From positions 186,001-250,000 of the forward strand of contig NZ_CAKKLY010000002.1 of the NCBI RefSeq assembly GCF_918698095.1: 64,000 bases of DNA, read 5' to 3'. Positions 25,895-35,292 of this stretch are shown piece after piece; the first letter of the stretch is position 1, and each line of letters opens with the position of its first letter. Below the pieces are notes generated by a model, which made no database searches, was not told the origin of the DNA, and was given only the letters and a program-made list of their open reading frames with translations. Origin of the DNA: Arthrobacter sp. Bi83 (GTDB taxonomy: Bacteria > Actinomycetota > Actinomycetes > Actinomycetales > Micrococcaceae). Made by a program: the position numbers and the translations under genes.

Positions 25895-25926
25895 CGTACA
25901 GCCCGGACGCGGGTCCGGGCTGTACG
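25895..25926 (-). terminator. ssrA terminator
   Basis: A perfect 14-bp stem (CGTACAGCCCGGAC with GTCCGGGCTGTACG) and a 4-nt loop, 19 bp beyond the tmRNA 3' end. Confidence 0.8.
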
Positions 25927-25944
25927 TGTTCGGCTTTTATACCG

Positions 25945-26310
25945 TGGAGATGGGGGGAATTGAACCCCCGTCCGATGTCGTGTTGTCAGGGCTTCTCCGG
26001 GCGCAGTTTGCGTCGGATTTTCTCGGCCCCAGCCGTCCTGCAAACAGGCGGCTGATCCGGGCCCAGTCATCTAAGAGTCCCGTTTACCCCGATGACGGGG
26101 GCAAACAGCAGTGGCTATCTAAATGACGCCAGGATCCGGGGCGATAGCAGCCTCGGGCTGACGGACTGTCTTACTGCTTAGGCAGCAAGAGCGAAGTCAG
26201 TGCGCTTAGATTCGGCACTTATTGGTTTGCAGACAGCGTTTACGAGATAATTCTGCATCCTCGGCCCGCTTCACCTGTCGCGACTAACATCGTCGAAACC
26301 GATCATCCCC
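25945..26310 (-). ncRNA. ssrA: Transfer-messenger RNA (tmRNA)
   Basis: The 366-nt RNA begins GGGGATGATCGGTTTCGACG and ends with a T arm GGACGGGGGTTCAATTCCCC and acceptor CATCTCC plus a discriminator A. The 5' GGGGATG and 3' CATCTCC form a 7-bp acceptor stem with one G-U. The tag reading frame (26178-26216 on this strand) encodes AESKRTDFALAA followed by TAA. The genomic sequence after the discriminator is CGG, so CCA is added after transcription. It rescues stalled ribosomes together with SmpB, encoded just upstream. Confidence 0.95.
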
Positions 26311-26326
26311 GTATTTTGTTACCAAA

Positions 26327-26353
26327 CCGGCGGGAACCACAAGTTCCTGCCGG
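26327..26353 (-). terminator. Hairpin between smpB and ssrA
   Basis: Arms CCGGCGGGAA and TTCCTGCCGG pair with one mismatch over a 7-nt loop. On the transcribed strand the hairpin is followed by TTTGG. It probably ends smpB transcription, with ssrA starting just after. Confidence 0.5.
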
Positions 26354-26390
26354 ACTATTCATCATAACGCATCCGTCGGGCGAAAAATTC

Positions 26391-26861
26391 CTAGCCGCGG
26401 TTGCGTTCCCGCATCACGCGGAGCGCCTCGCGCTTGTCCTGCTGTTCCCTCAGGGTCTGGCGCTTGTCATATTCCTTCTTGCCTCGGGCGATCCCGATCT
26501 CCACTTTGGCACGGCCGTCCAGGAAGTACAGCTGGAGCGGCACGATCGTAAAACCGGACTCCCTGACCTTGTGCGAGATCTTGATCAGCTCCTCGCGGTG
26601 CAGCAGCAGTTTGCGGCGCCGGCGGGCGGCGTGGTTGGTCCAGCTCCCCTGGTTGTACTCGGGGATATGGATACCCTCCATCCACAGCTCGTCGTTGTAG
26701 AACGTGCAGAAGCCGTCAACCATGGAGGCGTGGCCCTCCCGGAGGGACTTTACCTCGGTGCCCATCAGGGCGATGCCGGCCTCGTAGGTGTCCAGGACAT
26801 GGTAGTCATGCCGGGCCTTCCGGTTGGTGGCCACTACCTTACGGCCACTTTCTTTCGGCAC
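26391..26861 (-). CDS. smpB: SsrA-binding protein SmpB
   Basis: A 156-residue RNA-binding protein of trans-translation. It has the conserved RKARHDYHVLDTYEAGIALMGTEVKSLREGHASM block (positions about 10-45), the AYIREGE-type core FYNDELWMEGIHI, and a basic C-terminal tail (KRQTLREQQDKREALRVM). Its gene sits directly before ssrA, as in many bacteria. Length agrees with the family (about 155-160). Confidence 0.93.
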   Translation of the reverse strand: MPKESGRKVVATNRKARHDYHVLDTYEAGIALMGTEVKSLREGHASMVDGFCTFYNDELWMEGIHIPEYNQGSWTNHAARRRRKLLLHREELIKISHKVRESGFTIVPLQLYFLDGRAKVEIGIARGKKEYDKRQTLREQQDKREALRVMRERNRG

Positions 26862-26966
26862 GGTAGAACTCCTCAGATCTTTGAAAGTTGGGTGCTTCGG
26901 CTGTCGCGGAGCAAAGTCATTCCAGTGTACGGCAGTCGTTCGGCCGGTTGCGGCGGGGTCAGGGCA

Positions 26967-28403
26967 TCACAGCAGGCGCATGGGGTCGACTGCTTCGCCG
27001 TTCAGCCACGTCTCAAAGTGCGAGTGGCAGCCGGTGGAGTTACCGGTGGTACCCGAGTACGCGATCAGCTGCCCCTGGCTGACCTGTTGCCCCACGGAAA
27101 CCACGACGCTCGTGTTGTGGTAGAAAATCGTTGTCAGCGAATTGCCCTGGACCACGCCGTGGGAGATCTTGACGTTGTTGCCGCCGCCGTCGTCGGCCCA
27201 GCCGGCCGAGATCACGGTGCCGGCGGCGGGCGCATAGACGGGCGTGCCGCAGGCGGCACCGAAGTCGATGCCGGTGTGCATGTAGCCGCCGGCGCCGTAG
27301 AAGTCGATCGTGCCCGGCGGCGTTGCCCGCCAGCCAAAACCGGAGGTGATCGGGACGCCGGCGTCGAACGGGTGGCGGAGACCGAAGGCCGACGGCGGAC
27401 CCGCCGCCGGCGGCACGTACGGCTGCACGATCCGGGCCCGGGCAGCGGCTTCCTCGTCACCGCGGGCGCGGGCAGCAGCCTCGGCCTGGGCGCGCGCCGC
27501 CGCTGCGGCGGCCTCGGCGATGCGCCGCTGTTCCGCCAGCCAGGCTTCGCGCAGCTTCCGGTCCCGTTCAACGATCTCGGCAGCAACTTTGTCCTGGCGC
27601 GCTTTGACTGCGGCAAGTTTGCTCTGGATGCCGGGTTTGGCAGCTTCGAGCTGCTTGTTCAGGCGTGCGGTGTCCGCGATGAGCTTGTCCACCCTGGCCT
27701 TCTTGGCAGCTGCCTCGTCGCGGGCGGCTTTTTCCTTCTCCAGGGCGGCGTCGGCCTTGGCCTTCAGGTCCTGGATCTCCGCCTCAACAGCTTCCAGCCG
27801 GGCCTGCGAATTCACGTTGGTCGCATTTTGCTGGCTCAGCTTGTCCATGGCGGAGTTCTGGCTGCGCATGGCCTGGTCTGCAAGGTCGATGGTGTCGGTG
27901 AGGCTGCCGGTGTTGTTCGAGCCGAAGAAAAGCGTCAGGTTCGAAGGCACACCGCCGGACTTGTACGCCTGGGTGGCGATCTGGCCGATCAGCTTCTTGG
28001 TGCTGGCAATTTTCTGTTTGTCGGAATCAAGCTGCTGGGTGATCTTCGCCTTGTTTTGCTGGGCCAGATCCACGCGGGCAGCAAGGGCTTCCACCTCTTT
28101 CACCGCACTCGCCACCCGGCCCTGGGCCTCGAGCAGCGCCTGCTGGGCGCCGGGGAGCTGGCCACGGAAAATGACCAGGTCTCCCGCTGCTTTGGAGATC
28201 TTCGCATCAACGAACTCCAGGGACTGCTGGACGCGGGCCGCTTCGTCCTTGAGCGCGGCCTGCTGGTCTTCCAGGTCGCCGGCAAATGCGGGGGCCGACG
28301 ATCCGAGCCCGGCGGCCAGCACCACCGCGAGTGCGGCGCTGATGATCCTGCGTTGGCGTCCCGAAGGGACGCTCGGCAGCTGCCGGCCGGGCTTTGCAAT
28401 CAT
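26967..28403 (-). CDS. Secreted coiled-coil M23 peptidase (EnvC-like), FtsEX neighbour
   Basis: A 478-residue exported protein. A signal peptide ends near APAFAGDLED. A long coiled coil follows (about 35-300, rich in A/E/K/Q), then an M23 (LytM) domain with the zinc ligands HTGIDFG and HSHFETW. I chose the ATG at 28403, which has GAAGGAA upstream. The gene lies 24 bp after ftsX and completes an ftsE-ftsX-M23 cluster. By analogy with EnvC and CwlO/RipC, FtsEX would gate this protein for peptidoglycan cleavage at division. Both metal-ligand motifs are intact, so it is likely a real endopeptidase and not just an activator. Confidence 0.86.
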   Translation of the reverse strand: MIAKPGRQLPSVPSGRQRRIISAALAVVLAAGLGSSAPAFAGDLEDQQAALKDEAARVQQSLEFVDAKISKAAGDLVIFRGQLPGAQQALLEAQGRVASAVKEVEALAARVDLAQQNKAKITQQLDSDKQKIASTKKLIGQIATQAYKSGGVPSNLTLFFGSNNTGSLTDTIDLADQAMRSQNSAMDKLSQQNATNVNSQARLEAVEAEIQDLKAKADAALEKEKAARDEAAAKKARVDKLIADTARLNKQLEAAKPGIQSKLAAVKARQDKVAAEIVERDRKLREAWLAEQRRIAEAAAAAARAQAEAAARARGDEEAAARARIVQPYVPPAAGPPSAFGLRHPFDAGVPITSGFGWRATPPGTIDFYGAGGYMHTGIDFGAACGTPVYAPAAGTVISAGWADDGGGNNVKISHGVVQGNSLTTIFYHNTSVVVSVGQQVSQGQLIAYSGTTGNSTGCHSHFETWLNGEAVDPMRLL

Positions 28404-28427
28404 GGGCGTTCCTTCGATATGCATGGC

Positions 28428-29342
28428 CTATACCCTCAAGTATCGGCGGAGGGTCAACAGAGATGAAGTACCGGCCAGAACTACGCCCAGGCCGATGAGC
28501 GCCGGCGCCAGCAGCAGGGTCTGCGCTGGGGAGATAAATGCAGTGTCCGGGTACTGCTTGGACATGTATTCGCCGAGGAAGAAGTGCGCCACCGCCCAGA
28601 GGGTGCCTGACGCCAGCGCTGCACCGATCACGGCGGCGATGACGCCCTCCAGGATGAACGGCAGCTGGATCACCGTCTTTGACGCGCCCACGAGTCTCAT
28701 GATCCCGGTCTCGCGGCGCCGGCTGAAGGCTGACAGCCTGATGGTGGTGGCAATGAGCAAAATCGCGCACACCGTCATGACGCCGGCGATGCTCACAGCC
28801 ACCAGGGATGCTGCGTTCATGACAGAAAACAACCGCTCCAGGACCTGCCGCTGGTCAATGACCGTTTCCACCCCGGGCTGCGAGGAGAAGGTTTCACTGA
28901 TGATCTGGTACTTTTCCGGATCCTTCATGTTGATCCGGAAGGACGCAGGAAGCTGGTCCGGGGTGACGGAGTCCACGATGGGAGAGTTCGAGAACTGCTC
29001 CTTGAAATGCTTGTAGGCGTCGTCCTTGGACTCGAACTGGAAGTCGTTGATGTACTGGGAAACGGCCGGTGACTCAAGGAGCGTCCGCAAGTTGTCCTGC
29101 TGCTCAGGCGTCGCTGAACCCGAAGCGCAACCGGCCGCCGTCGAACCTTCACCGCAGAGGAAGACCGCTACCTGGACTTTGTCGTACCAGTAGCCCTTCA
29201 TCTGGTTGATCTGCAGCTGGAGCATGCCGGCGGCGCCGACGAACGTGAGTGACACGAAGGTAACCAGGATGACCGAAACCACCATGGACATGTTCCGGCG
29301 CAGGCCGCTGCCGATTTCCCCGAGGATGAACTGGAGCCTCAC
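28428..29342 (-). CDS. ftsX: Cell division protein FtsX
   Basis: A 304-residue permease-like protein: one helix near residue 20 to 40 ([18 protein letters not shown]), a large extracellular loop (about 45-170), then three helices ending [15 protein letters not shown]. The extracellular loop would contact the M23 protein encoded next. The ATG overlaps the ftsE stop by 4 bp. Confidence 0.92.
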   Translation of the reverse strand: MRLQFILGEIGSGLRRNMSMVVSVILVTFVSLTFVGAAGMLQLQINQMKGYWYDKVQVAVFLCGEGSTAAGCASGSATPEQQDNLRTLLESPAVSQYINDFQFESKDDAYKHFKEQFSNSPIVDSVTPDQLPASFRINMKDPEKYQIISETFSSQPGVETVIDQRQVLERLFSVMNAASLVAVSIAGVMTVCAILLIATTIRLSAFSRRRETGIMRLVGASKTVIQLPFILEGVIAAVIGAALASGTLWAVAHFFLGEYMSKQYPDTAFISPAQTLLLAPALIGLGVVLAGTSSLLTLRRYLRV

Positions 29343-30166
29343 AGCCGGCCCTCCCCTGAACGGTTGGATGTATGCCTTTCCGGCGACACGTTGCGTGGGT
29401 CGTCCGGCGCGGGGAATCCCCCGCCGGCCTCCTCCCGGCCACTGGCATCGCGGAGCCTGCGGGACTGGCCGACGATCGGAATCATCGACGTGTACAGCGC
29501 GCGGGCTTCGTCGCGGATGACCACGCCGTTCTTCAGCTCTACGACGCGCTTGCGCATTTCATTCACGATGTCGTCGTCGTGCGTGGCCATGACCACGGTG
29601 GTGCCGTTCTGGTTGATCTTGTCCAGAACGCCCATGATCCCCATGGACGTGGTGGGATCGAGGTTGCCGGTGGGCTCGTCGGCCAGCAGGATGCCGGGAC
29701 GGTTCACCACGGCGCGGGCGATTGCCACGCGCTGCTGCTCTCCGCCGGAGAGCTCGTGCGGCATGCGCTTCTCTTTCCCCTCCAGCCCCACGGTCTTGAG
29801 TACTTCGGGGACGGTGTCCCGGATGACGCTGCGGCTTTTGCCGATGACCTGCATGGCGAAGGCGACGTTCGCGAACACGTTCTTTTGCGGGAGCAGGCGG
29901 AAGTCCTGGAACACGACGCCGATTCCGCGGCGCAGCCTCGGAACGCGCCAGCTTGAGATGTTGGCGACGTTTTGCCCTGCGACATAGACGGTGCCGGACG
30001 TGGCGCGGTCTTCCTTGAGCACCAGGCGCAGGAACGTCGACTTGCCGGATCCGGATGCGCCGACAAGGAAGGCAAATTCACCACGGTCGATTTCAAGGGT
30101 GACAGAGTCCAGCGCGGGCCGGGTTGTCTGGTCGTAGACCTTGGTGACATTTTCGAATCGGATCAT
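29339..30166 (-). CDS. ftsE: Cell division ATP-binding protein FtsE
   Basis: A 275-residue ABC ATPase. Walker A is [13 protein letters not shown], signature is [17 protein letters not shown], Walker B is [13 protein letters not shown]-loop ATHDDDI. The ATG at 30166 is supported by homology to [12 protein letters not shown] at the FtsE N-terminus. A C-terminal tail of about 45 residues (after [11 protein letters not shown]) is longer than in E. coli FtsE (222 residues) and is Arg/Gly/Pro-rich. It powers FtsX-dependent activation of wall hydrolases. Confidence 0.92.
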   Translation of the reverse strand: MIRFENVTKVYDQTTRPALDSVTLEIDRGEFAFLVGASGSGKSTFLRLVLKEDRATSGTVYVAGQNVANISSWRVPRLRRGIGVVFQDFRLLPQKNVFANVAFAMQVIGKSRSVIRDTVPEVLKTVGLEGKEKRMPHELSGGEQQRVAIARAVVNRPGILLADEPTGNLDPTTSMGIMGVLDKINQNGTTVVMATHDDDIVNEMRKRVVELKNGVVIRDEARALYTSMIPIVGQSRRLRDASGREEAGGGFPAPDDPRNVSPERHTSNRSGEGRL

Positions 30167-30306
30167 GACCCTATGTACCCTGCAGGACACGGCCCTGTGG
30201 GCCTGGTCTGCAACCGGTGCGGGGGCTTTCTCTTGGGGGAAGGAGAGCTCCGGCTTCTCGACTATACCTACGGGGGCAGGAACTCCCGGGTGAGTCAGAG
30301 GGGCGT

Positions 30307-30363
30307 GTCGCAGTATAGGTCGCAGTATAGAAGGTCGCTGTATTGAAAGTCGCTGTATTGAAA
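30307..30363. repeat. Tandem 15-bp repeats between prfB and ftsE
   Basis: Four copies in a row: GTCGCAGTATAG (12 bp), GTCGCAGTATAGAAG, GTCGCTGTATTGAAA and GTCGCTGTATTGAAA. Unit length is 15 bp; the last two are identical. They lie in the 273-bp gap between ftsE and prfB, upstream of the ftsE start. They do not encode protein in an obvious frame. Confidence 0.85.
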
Positions 30364-30439
30364 CCGGAGGCCGGGCGGCTGGTGGGCGGCCTCCCGTCCG
30401 TCGCGCAGCCACGCCCGCGTTGCCGGCCGGCCGGCTCGC

Positions 30440-31555
30440 CTACTTGTCAGCGTTGCGGTTGTCGGTGCGCCAACGGATGCCGGCCTCGATGAAGTCGTCG
30501 ATTGCGCCGTCGAACACTGCTGACGTGTTGCCCACTTCGTGTTCGGTCCGGAGGTCCTTGACCATCTGGTACGGGTTCAGGACATAGGAGCGCATCTGGT
30601 CGCCCCAGGATGCTTTGACGTCACCGGCGAACGCCTTCTTCTCGGCGTCCTCCTGTTCTTTCTTCAGCAAAAGGAGGCGGGACTGGAGCACGCGCAATGC
30701 AGCGGCGCGGTTCTGCAGCTGTGACTTTTCATTCTGCATCGACACCACAGTGCCGGTGGGGATATGTGTCAGCCGGACGGCAGAGTCGGTCGTGTTGACC
30801 GACTGGCCGCCGGGGCCGGAGGACCTGAAGACGTCCACCCGGATCTCATTGTCCGGGATGTCGATGGAGTCGGTCTGCTCGATGAGCGGAATGACTTCCA
30901 CCGCCGCGAAGGACGTCTGGCGGCGGCCCTGGTTGTCAAAGGGGCTGATCCGGACCAGCCGGTGTGTGCCGGCCTCGACGCTCAGCGTGCCGAAAGCGTA
31001 CGGTGCATTGACCTCGAAGGTGGCGGACTTAAGCCCGGCTTCCTCTGCATAGGAAGTGTCCATGACTGTGGTGGGGTATCCATGCCGCTCGGCCCAGCGC
31101 AGGTACATCCGGAGGAGCATTTCCGCGAAGTCGGCAGCATCGACGCCGCCGGCACCCGAGCGAATGGTTACCACGGCCTCGCGCTCGTCGTATTCGCCTG
31201 CGAGGAGCGTGACGACCTCAAGCTCCTTGAGGGACTTCCTGATCGACTCGAGCTCCGCGGCGGCCTCGCCCATCGAATCGGCGTCGTCCTCGTCCTGGCC
31301 CAGCTCCACGAGGACCTCAAGGTCGTCGATGCGGGAGACCAGCGTGTTCAGCCGCTCAAGTTCTGACTGGCGGTGCGACAGCCGTGAGGTGATCACCTGA
31401 GCGGCTGCGGGGTCATCCCACAGATTCGGTTCGCCGGCGCGCTCGCTCAGTTCTGCGATGTCTTCCTTCAGCGCCTCCACGTTGGTGACGTTCTCAATGG
31501 AGGTGTAGGTGGCGCGCAAGGCGCGGATCTCTGCAGAAAAATCTATTTGAGCCAT
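30440..31555 (-). CDS. prfB: Peptide chain release factor 2
   Basis: A 371-residue class I release factor for UGA and UAA. It has the coiled helical domain 1, [18 protein letters not shown] with the SPF stop-recognition tripeptide, and the catalytic [18 protein letters not shown] (GGQ). The open frame is continuous at the position (codon 24-26) where many bacteria use a programmed +1 frameshift, so this species lacks that autoregulation. It is 69 bp downstream of the tad operon end. Confidence 0.94.
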   Translation of the reverse strand: MAQIDFSAEIRALRATYTSIENVTNVEALKEDIAELSERAGEPNLWDDPAAAQVITSRLSHRQSELERLNTLVSRIDDLEVLVELGQDEDDADSMGEAAAELESIRKSLKELEVVTLLAGEYDEREAVVTIRSGAGGVDAADFAEMLLRMYLRWAERHGYPTTVMDTSYAEEAGLKSATFEVNAPYAFGTLSVEAGTHRLVRISPFDNQGRRQTSFAAVEVIPLIEQTDSIDIPDNEIRVDVFRSSGPGGQSVNTTDSAVRLTHIPTGTVVSMQNEKSQLQNRAAALRVLQSRLLLLKKEQEDAEKKAFAGDVKASWGDQMRSYVLNPYQMVKDLRTEHEVGNTSAVFDGAIDDFIEAGIRWRTDNRNADK

Positions 31556-31623
31556 GGTGGTTTAAGCCTACGCTATCCGCCTCCTTCGGCCGGACGGTGG
31601 GATGGGCGGTAGGTGCGCGCACG

Positions 31624-32112
31624 TCAGCGAGTGAGCCTGGACCGCGCGGTGGAGGCCGCTTCAATCCGTATGCCGTCCGGCACGAGGAAGTTGACCACCG
31701 GAGGATGCACCGCCGCGCTGAGAACCACGACGGCGGTGGCACCGTCAGGCGTGCCGGTCGCCGGAGCGACGGCCAGCCCGTCAAGGCGCCCGAACGCACC
31801 GTTCCGGCTGAGGTAGTCAGAGGCGACGTTCCTGACGCGGTCCCCACTCAGCACGGCCGAAGGAGTGCCCCCGGCCGATTCCACCTGGCCCAGGGTGTAG
31901 CTGCCCGCGGCGGCAACGGACGCACCGTCCGCCAGGGACAGGAGCTTCTTGTGCTCGATGTAGAGGCTGGACGCGGCCATCACCACGGTGCTGACCAGGA
32001 GTGCCAACATGACGAATCCAATGATGAGCACGGTCATCTGCCCGTCTTCGGGCCCGGCGGCTACGCTGCCCTCAGCGGCGGCGCACGGTCGGCGCAGTAC
32101 GGGGACACTCAA
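31624..32112 (-). CDS. TadG-like pilus assembly protein
   Basis: A 162-residue protein with one N-terminal membrane helix (GQMTVLIIGFVMLALLVSTVVMAASSLYIEHKKLLSLAD) and the Tad-like DGASVAAAGSY stretch, which is typical of TadG/Tad_N proteins. The rest is small and extracytoplasmic. It is the last gene of the tad operon and overlaps the preceding tadE-like gene by 4 bp. It may anchor or stabilise the pilus base. Confidence 0.7.
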   Translation of the reverse strand: MSVPVLRRPCAAAEGSVAAGPEDGQMTVLIIGFVMLALLVSTVVMAASSLYIEHKKLLSLADGASVAAAGSYTLGQVESAGGTPSAVLSGDRVRNVASDYLSRNGAFGRLDGLAVAPATGTPDGATAVVVLSAAVHPPVVNFLVPDGIRIEAASTARSRLTR

Positions 32113-32786
32113 CGGAACCTGCCCACAACTTGGGTCGCCGAGGCGTTCAGCTGGCTGGCGTTGAGGTGGAATGCTTCGCTGAAGGGGACAAAAGGCAGAG
32201 GCACGCTGAGATGGACCGTCACGGTGACCGCAGATCCCGCGGCCATGCAGTCCCCACGATCACAGCTCACTTCCACGCGGGCGTTTTCGGCGGGATGGCC
32301 GTAGTCCGCGATGGCCAGGACGGCTGCCTGCTCTGCTGCTGCCCGACCGGCCGGTTCGTCGGGTTGGGCCACGAAAACCTTAGCCGCCTGGTCTGCCGCG
32401 CCGACCACCGCGAATGAGCCGCCCTGGATCTGTGCCACGGTGATGATGAAGTACACCACCGGCACCATGAGGAGCAGGCCCAGGAACGTGAACTCGACGA
32501 CAGCACTCCCCCGGTCCTCCAAGTCGGGCCCGCAGGACGGCTGCCGCGTTGCAGTGCCAGGCCCTGCATCCAGGACGGATTGCGCCCGCAGATGCGGGTC
32601 GGCGCCGTTCCCGCTTTGTTCCGGGACCCGGCGGTCAAGGCACAGCGCTTCGCGGAGGCGGCGCACGATTGGCCTTGTTAGGGGGCCAGTTAGAGTACCA
32701 GGCCGTGACCGGCGCCCGGACGGCGGCGACAATTCCCGCCTGGACCGTTCGGCTGCGGATGGCCGCTCAGTTGTTGATGGCCGCAT
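32109..32786 (-). CDS. TadE-like minor pilin
   Basis: A 225-residue protein. After a long polar Arg-rich N-terminus (about 90 residues), DRGSAVVEFTFLGLLLMVPVVYFI marks the TadE pattern with the conserved Glu five residues after the prepilin cleavage-like Gly. Its ATG lies in the last codons of the preceding gene, with GGAGG 9 nt upstream. The extended N-terminus before the helix is unusual for TadE (usually about 10-30), so a shorter start is possible. Confidence 0.68.
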   Translation of the reverse strand: MRPSTTERPSAAERSRRELSPPSGRRSRPGTLTGPLTRPIVRRLREALCLDRRVPEQSGNGADPHLRAQSVLDAGPGTATRQPSCGPDLEDRGSAVVEFTFLGLLLMVPVVYFIITVAQIQGGSFAVVGAADQAAKVFVAQPDEPAGRAAAEQAAVLAIADYGHPAENARVEVSCDRGDCMAAGSAVTVTVHLSVPLPFVPFSEAFHLNASQLNASATQVVGRFR

Positions 32787-33162
32787 GGCCCCTGACCTCC
32801 AGCAGGTCCCGCGGGCCGATCAGACCGATCACCGGCATCGGCGCCCGTACCGTTACTTCCAGTGTGCGCACGCCCTGAAACGTGACTTCACTTGTCTGTA
32901 TGTCCTGGGCGAAGTCGGCGTTAAGCGCAGTCCCGATGAGTTCGCCCGTGCGTTGCCGTGCATCAATGGCGCTGCGGTCCGCCAAGGTCCCGTACCGCGC
33001 GCCCGAAGCCGCGGCGTCGATCAACGTATTACGGACATGCAGCACCAGTGCGAGCTGAATGATGGCCAGAAAGAACATCGTGAGCAGCCCGCCCACCAGG
33101 ACGAAGTCGACGACAGCAGAACCACGCTCGCGCTCGGAGCCGTCCGCGGCACCCAGGATCAC
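32767..33162 (-). CDS. TadE-like minor pilin
   Basis: A 131-residue protein with ERGSAVVDFVLVGGLLTMFFLAIIQLALVLHVRNTLIDAAASGARYGTLADRS, a textbook TadE N-terminus. The second helix position carries Asp instead of the usual Glu. It starts at a GTG 3 bp after the previous gene. It probably forms a pseudopilin heterodimer with the next gene product. Confidence 0.8.
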   Translation of the reverse strand: MILGAADGSERERGSAVVDFVLVGGLLTMFFLAIIQLALVLHVRNTLIDAAASGARYGTLADRSAIDARQRTGELIGTALNADFAQDIQTSEVTFQGVRTLEVTVRAPMPVIGLIGPRDLLEVRGHAAINN

Positions 33163-33165
33163 GAG

Positions 33166-33417
33166 CTATTTTCCGACCGTGTCCATGGCCTGGTTGAACA
33201 TTGCTTCAAGTGCCGGTCCGGCGAGCGCAAGCAGCGCAGCCACGAGCACCGCCGACATGAGGGTAATCATGACCCAGCCTGGAACGTCGCCCCGCTCCGC
33301 GTGATCGCTGTGGACCGTTTGGTCGCCGGGAGTCGGGAGCCTCGAGGCCGTCGGTCTCCTGACGCGAGCCATCAGCGCGCCGAAAAGTGCGATTCCGTGC
33401 TTGGCTATGAATGTCAT
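33166..33417 (-). CDS. Small membrane protein of the tad operon, possible Flp-type pilin
   Basis: An 83-residue protein with one C-terminal hydrophobic helix (VPGWVMITLMSAVLVAALLALAGPALEAMF), preceded by ERGD. Its size and place between tadC and tadE suggest a Flp-like pilin, but the canonical GATAIEY motif around the cleavage site is absent (GDVPGWV instead), so this is tentative. It has an N-terminal 45-residue Arg-rich region. Confidence 0.55.
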   Translation of the reverse strand: MTFIAKHGIALFGALMARVRRPTASRLPTPGDQTVHSDHAERGDVPGWVMITLMSAVLVAALLALAGPALEAMFNQAMDTVGK

Positions 33418-33496
33418 TTACTTCCCGTTTCTTTGCGATAGCGGTTGCTGGTTAGAGGAATTCGGTCTTCTGCAGGGAGGTCGGGTAGGGGCGGCA

Positions 33497-34438
33497 TCAA
33501 AGGCTCAGGCTCAGCGCAGCGAGGCCGGGGAACACGGCGAAGACAACCGTGAGCGGCAACACTCCAAAGACCAGGGGAACCATCATGGCGATTTCTTTCT
33601 TTCCGGCGGACTCCATCAATTCGCGTTTGGCGGTGTCCCTGACGTCCTGGGCCTGGGCCCGCAGGACGTCGGCCAGGGGTGTGCCCCTCTCCACCGCGAC
33701 GATGATGCCGTCGACAAAGCGGATCAGCGGTCCGAGGTCCGTCCGGGCGGAGAACTCTTGAAGCGCTTCCACCAAAGGCTTGCCGGCACGGGTTTCTGCA
33801 AGCACTTTTTCGAACTCCTTGGACAGCTCCCCGCGGGCGCTTCTGCAGACACGGTCCAGAGCACCGGTGGCACTTTCCCCCGCGCCCACAGCGAGCGCCA
33901 TCAGCTCGGCAAGGCTCGGAAATTCAGCCATCATCCTGGTTTCCCGTTTTTTGATCTGGACTCCCAGCCAATAGTCACGGAAGAGGATTCCGCCCAGCGC
34001 GCTTCCGGCCGAAGCCACGACGGCCAGCACCGGACTAAATCTGCCGGCCGCGGCGCCCAAGGCGATGATGCCGACAGCCGCCACGAACCCGGACACGGCC
34101 CAGAGCAGTTGTTCGGCACGGAAATGAACAGGCGATTTGCTGATCCCGGCCTGCGCCAGTTTCCGGGCAAGCGCGGAAGTTCCAAGGTTGAACCTGGCCA
34201 GCTTCGCCATCCCGTCCCTGATAAGCGGACGCACAATACGTTCGAGCGGTCCGAAGGGCGTGAGGTTGTGGTCGGCAGCCCTCAGCAGGCGGGACTCCAT
34301 GTTCTGGGATTTGAGCTGCGGTTCGATGCGTTCGACAAAGGTGGTGGGCCGCATGAACGGGAGCCGGACTAGCAGGAGCCACAGTCCGGCGCCAAGAACT
34401 ATGCCGCACACGACAGCGGCGGCCGGGACGGTCGTCAT
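33497..34438 (-). CDS. tadC: Type II/IV secretion F-domain protein TadC
   Basis: A 313-residue inner-membrane platform protein with the T2SSF domain (MMAEFPSLAELMALAVGAGESATGALDRVC) and hydrophobic segments near both ends. The ATG at 34438 overlaps the tadB stop. Together with TadB it couples the TadA ATPase to pilus assembly. Confidence 0.82.
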   Translation of the reverse strand: MTTVPAAAVVCGIVLGAGLWLLLVRLPFMRPTTFVERIEPQLKSQNMESRLLRAADHNLTPFGPLERIVRPLIRDGMAKLARFNLGTSALARKLAQAGISKSPVHFRAEQLLWAVSGFVAAVGIIALGAAAGRFSPVLAVVASAGSALGGILFRDYWLGVQIKKRETRMMAEFPSLAELMALAVGAGESATGALDRVCRSARGELSKEFEKVLAETRAGKPLVEALQEFSARTDLGPLIRFVDGIIVAVERGTPLADVLRAQAQDVRDTAKRELMESAGKKEIAMMVPLVFGVLPLTVVFAVFPGLAALSLSL

Positions 34439-35292
34439 CGCAGAACCCTCTCTTCCTCGGGCAGAGCACCGATCCGCAGCATGATGGAGTAGCAGACCAA
34501 GGAGACCACCAGCCCGACGAGCAGGACCCCGGCCCCCATGGGGGTGTTGTAGGCGGCAACCGCTTCCGGGCGGCTCGCCAGCAACACCATCACGATCCAC
34601 GGGGCGGCTACTGCGAGGCGGGCCGCGTTGACGGTCCAGGACTGCCTGGCTTCCAGTTCACTCCGGGTCCTGGCACTTTCGCGGAGGAATTCGGCCAGGG
34701 TCCCGAGCAGCTTGCCGAGATCCGAGCCTCCGACTTCCCTCGTGAGCCTGAGCGCCTCGATGATGCGATCGGCGACCGGATCAGCCAGGCGTTCCTTGAG
34801 TTTGTTCAGCGAGGCATCGAACTGGCCGCCCGCCCGATAGTCGGAGCCGAAGTCGCGGAACACGTGGCGGAGTTCCTCCGGCCCTTTCTCCCCCAGCTGA
34901 ATAAGAGCTTCGGGCAGTGACAGCCCTGCCCTGATGGCGGATCTGAGGTGATCCACCACGTCTGGCCACAACCGCCGCAAAACTGCCGTCCGGCGTCGGG
35001 CCCTCCATCTGACCACCACCACCGGAAGCCAGGCCCCGAACAGACCGAAGCAGAAGGAAATCGGCCACGATTTACTCAGGACGAAGAACACCAGGGTTAC
35101 GAATAATCCGAGCCCCAGGCAACTGCCGACGAGACCTGCCCCCGTGACACTTTCAATGCCGGCGGCAAGCAGCAAATCCTGCAGGCGGCTGGTCCGGGGG
35201 TCGCGCTTGGCGGCCGCAGGCTGCTCCCAAGCCGACCACCAGATCAGGAACAGTCCCGCCCCGGTCAGCACGCCAAGCAGCGGCGCCGTCAA
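34435..35292 (-). CDS. tadB: Type II/IV secretion F-domain protein TadB
   Basis: A 285-residue paralogue of TadC, with LWPDVVDHLRSAIRAGLSLPEALIQLGEKGPEELRHVFRDF in the F domain and hydrophobic segments at the N-terminus and C-terminus. It overlaps tadA by 4 bp. Confidence 0.82.
   Translation of the reverse strand: MTAPLLGVLTGAGLFLIWWSAWEQPAAAKRDPRTSRLQDLLLAAGIESVTGAGLVGSCLGLGLFVTLVFFVLSKSWPISFCFGLFGAWLPVVVVRWRARRRTAVLRRLWPDVVDHLRSAIRAGLSLPEALIQLGEKGPEELRHVFRDFGSDYRAGGQFDASLNKLKERLADPVADRIIEALRLTREVGGSDLGKLLGTLAEFLRESARTRSELEARQSWTVNAARLAVAAPWIVMVLLASRPEAVAAYNTPMGAGVLLVGLVVSLVCYSIMLRIGALPEEERVLR

Noticed and set aside
30307-30363. CRISPR array
   Set aside because: Repeats are 15 bp with no spacers between them; a simple tandem repeat.
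31470-31555. Programmed frameshift in prfB
   Set aside because: The frame is continuous through the position where other bacteria have an in-frame UGA.
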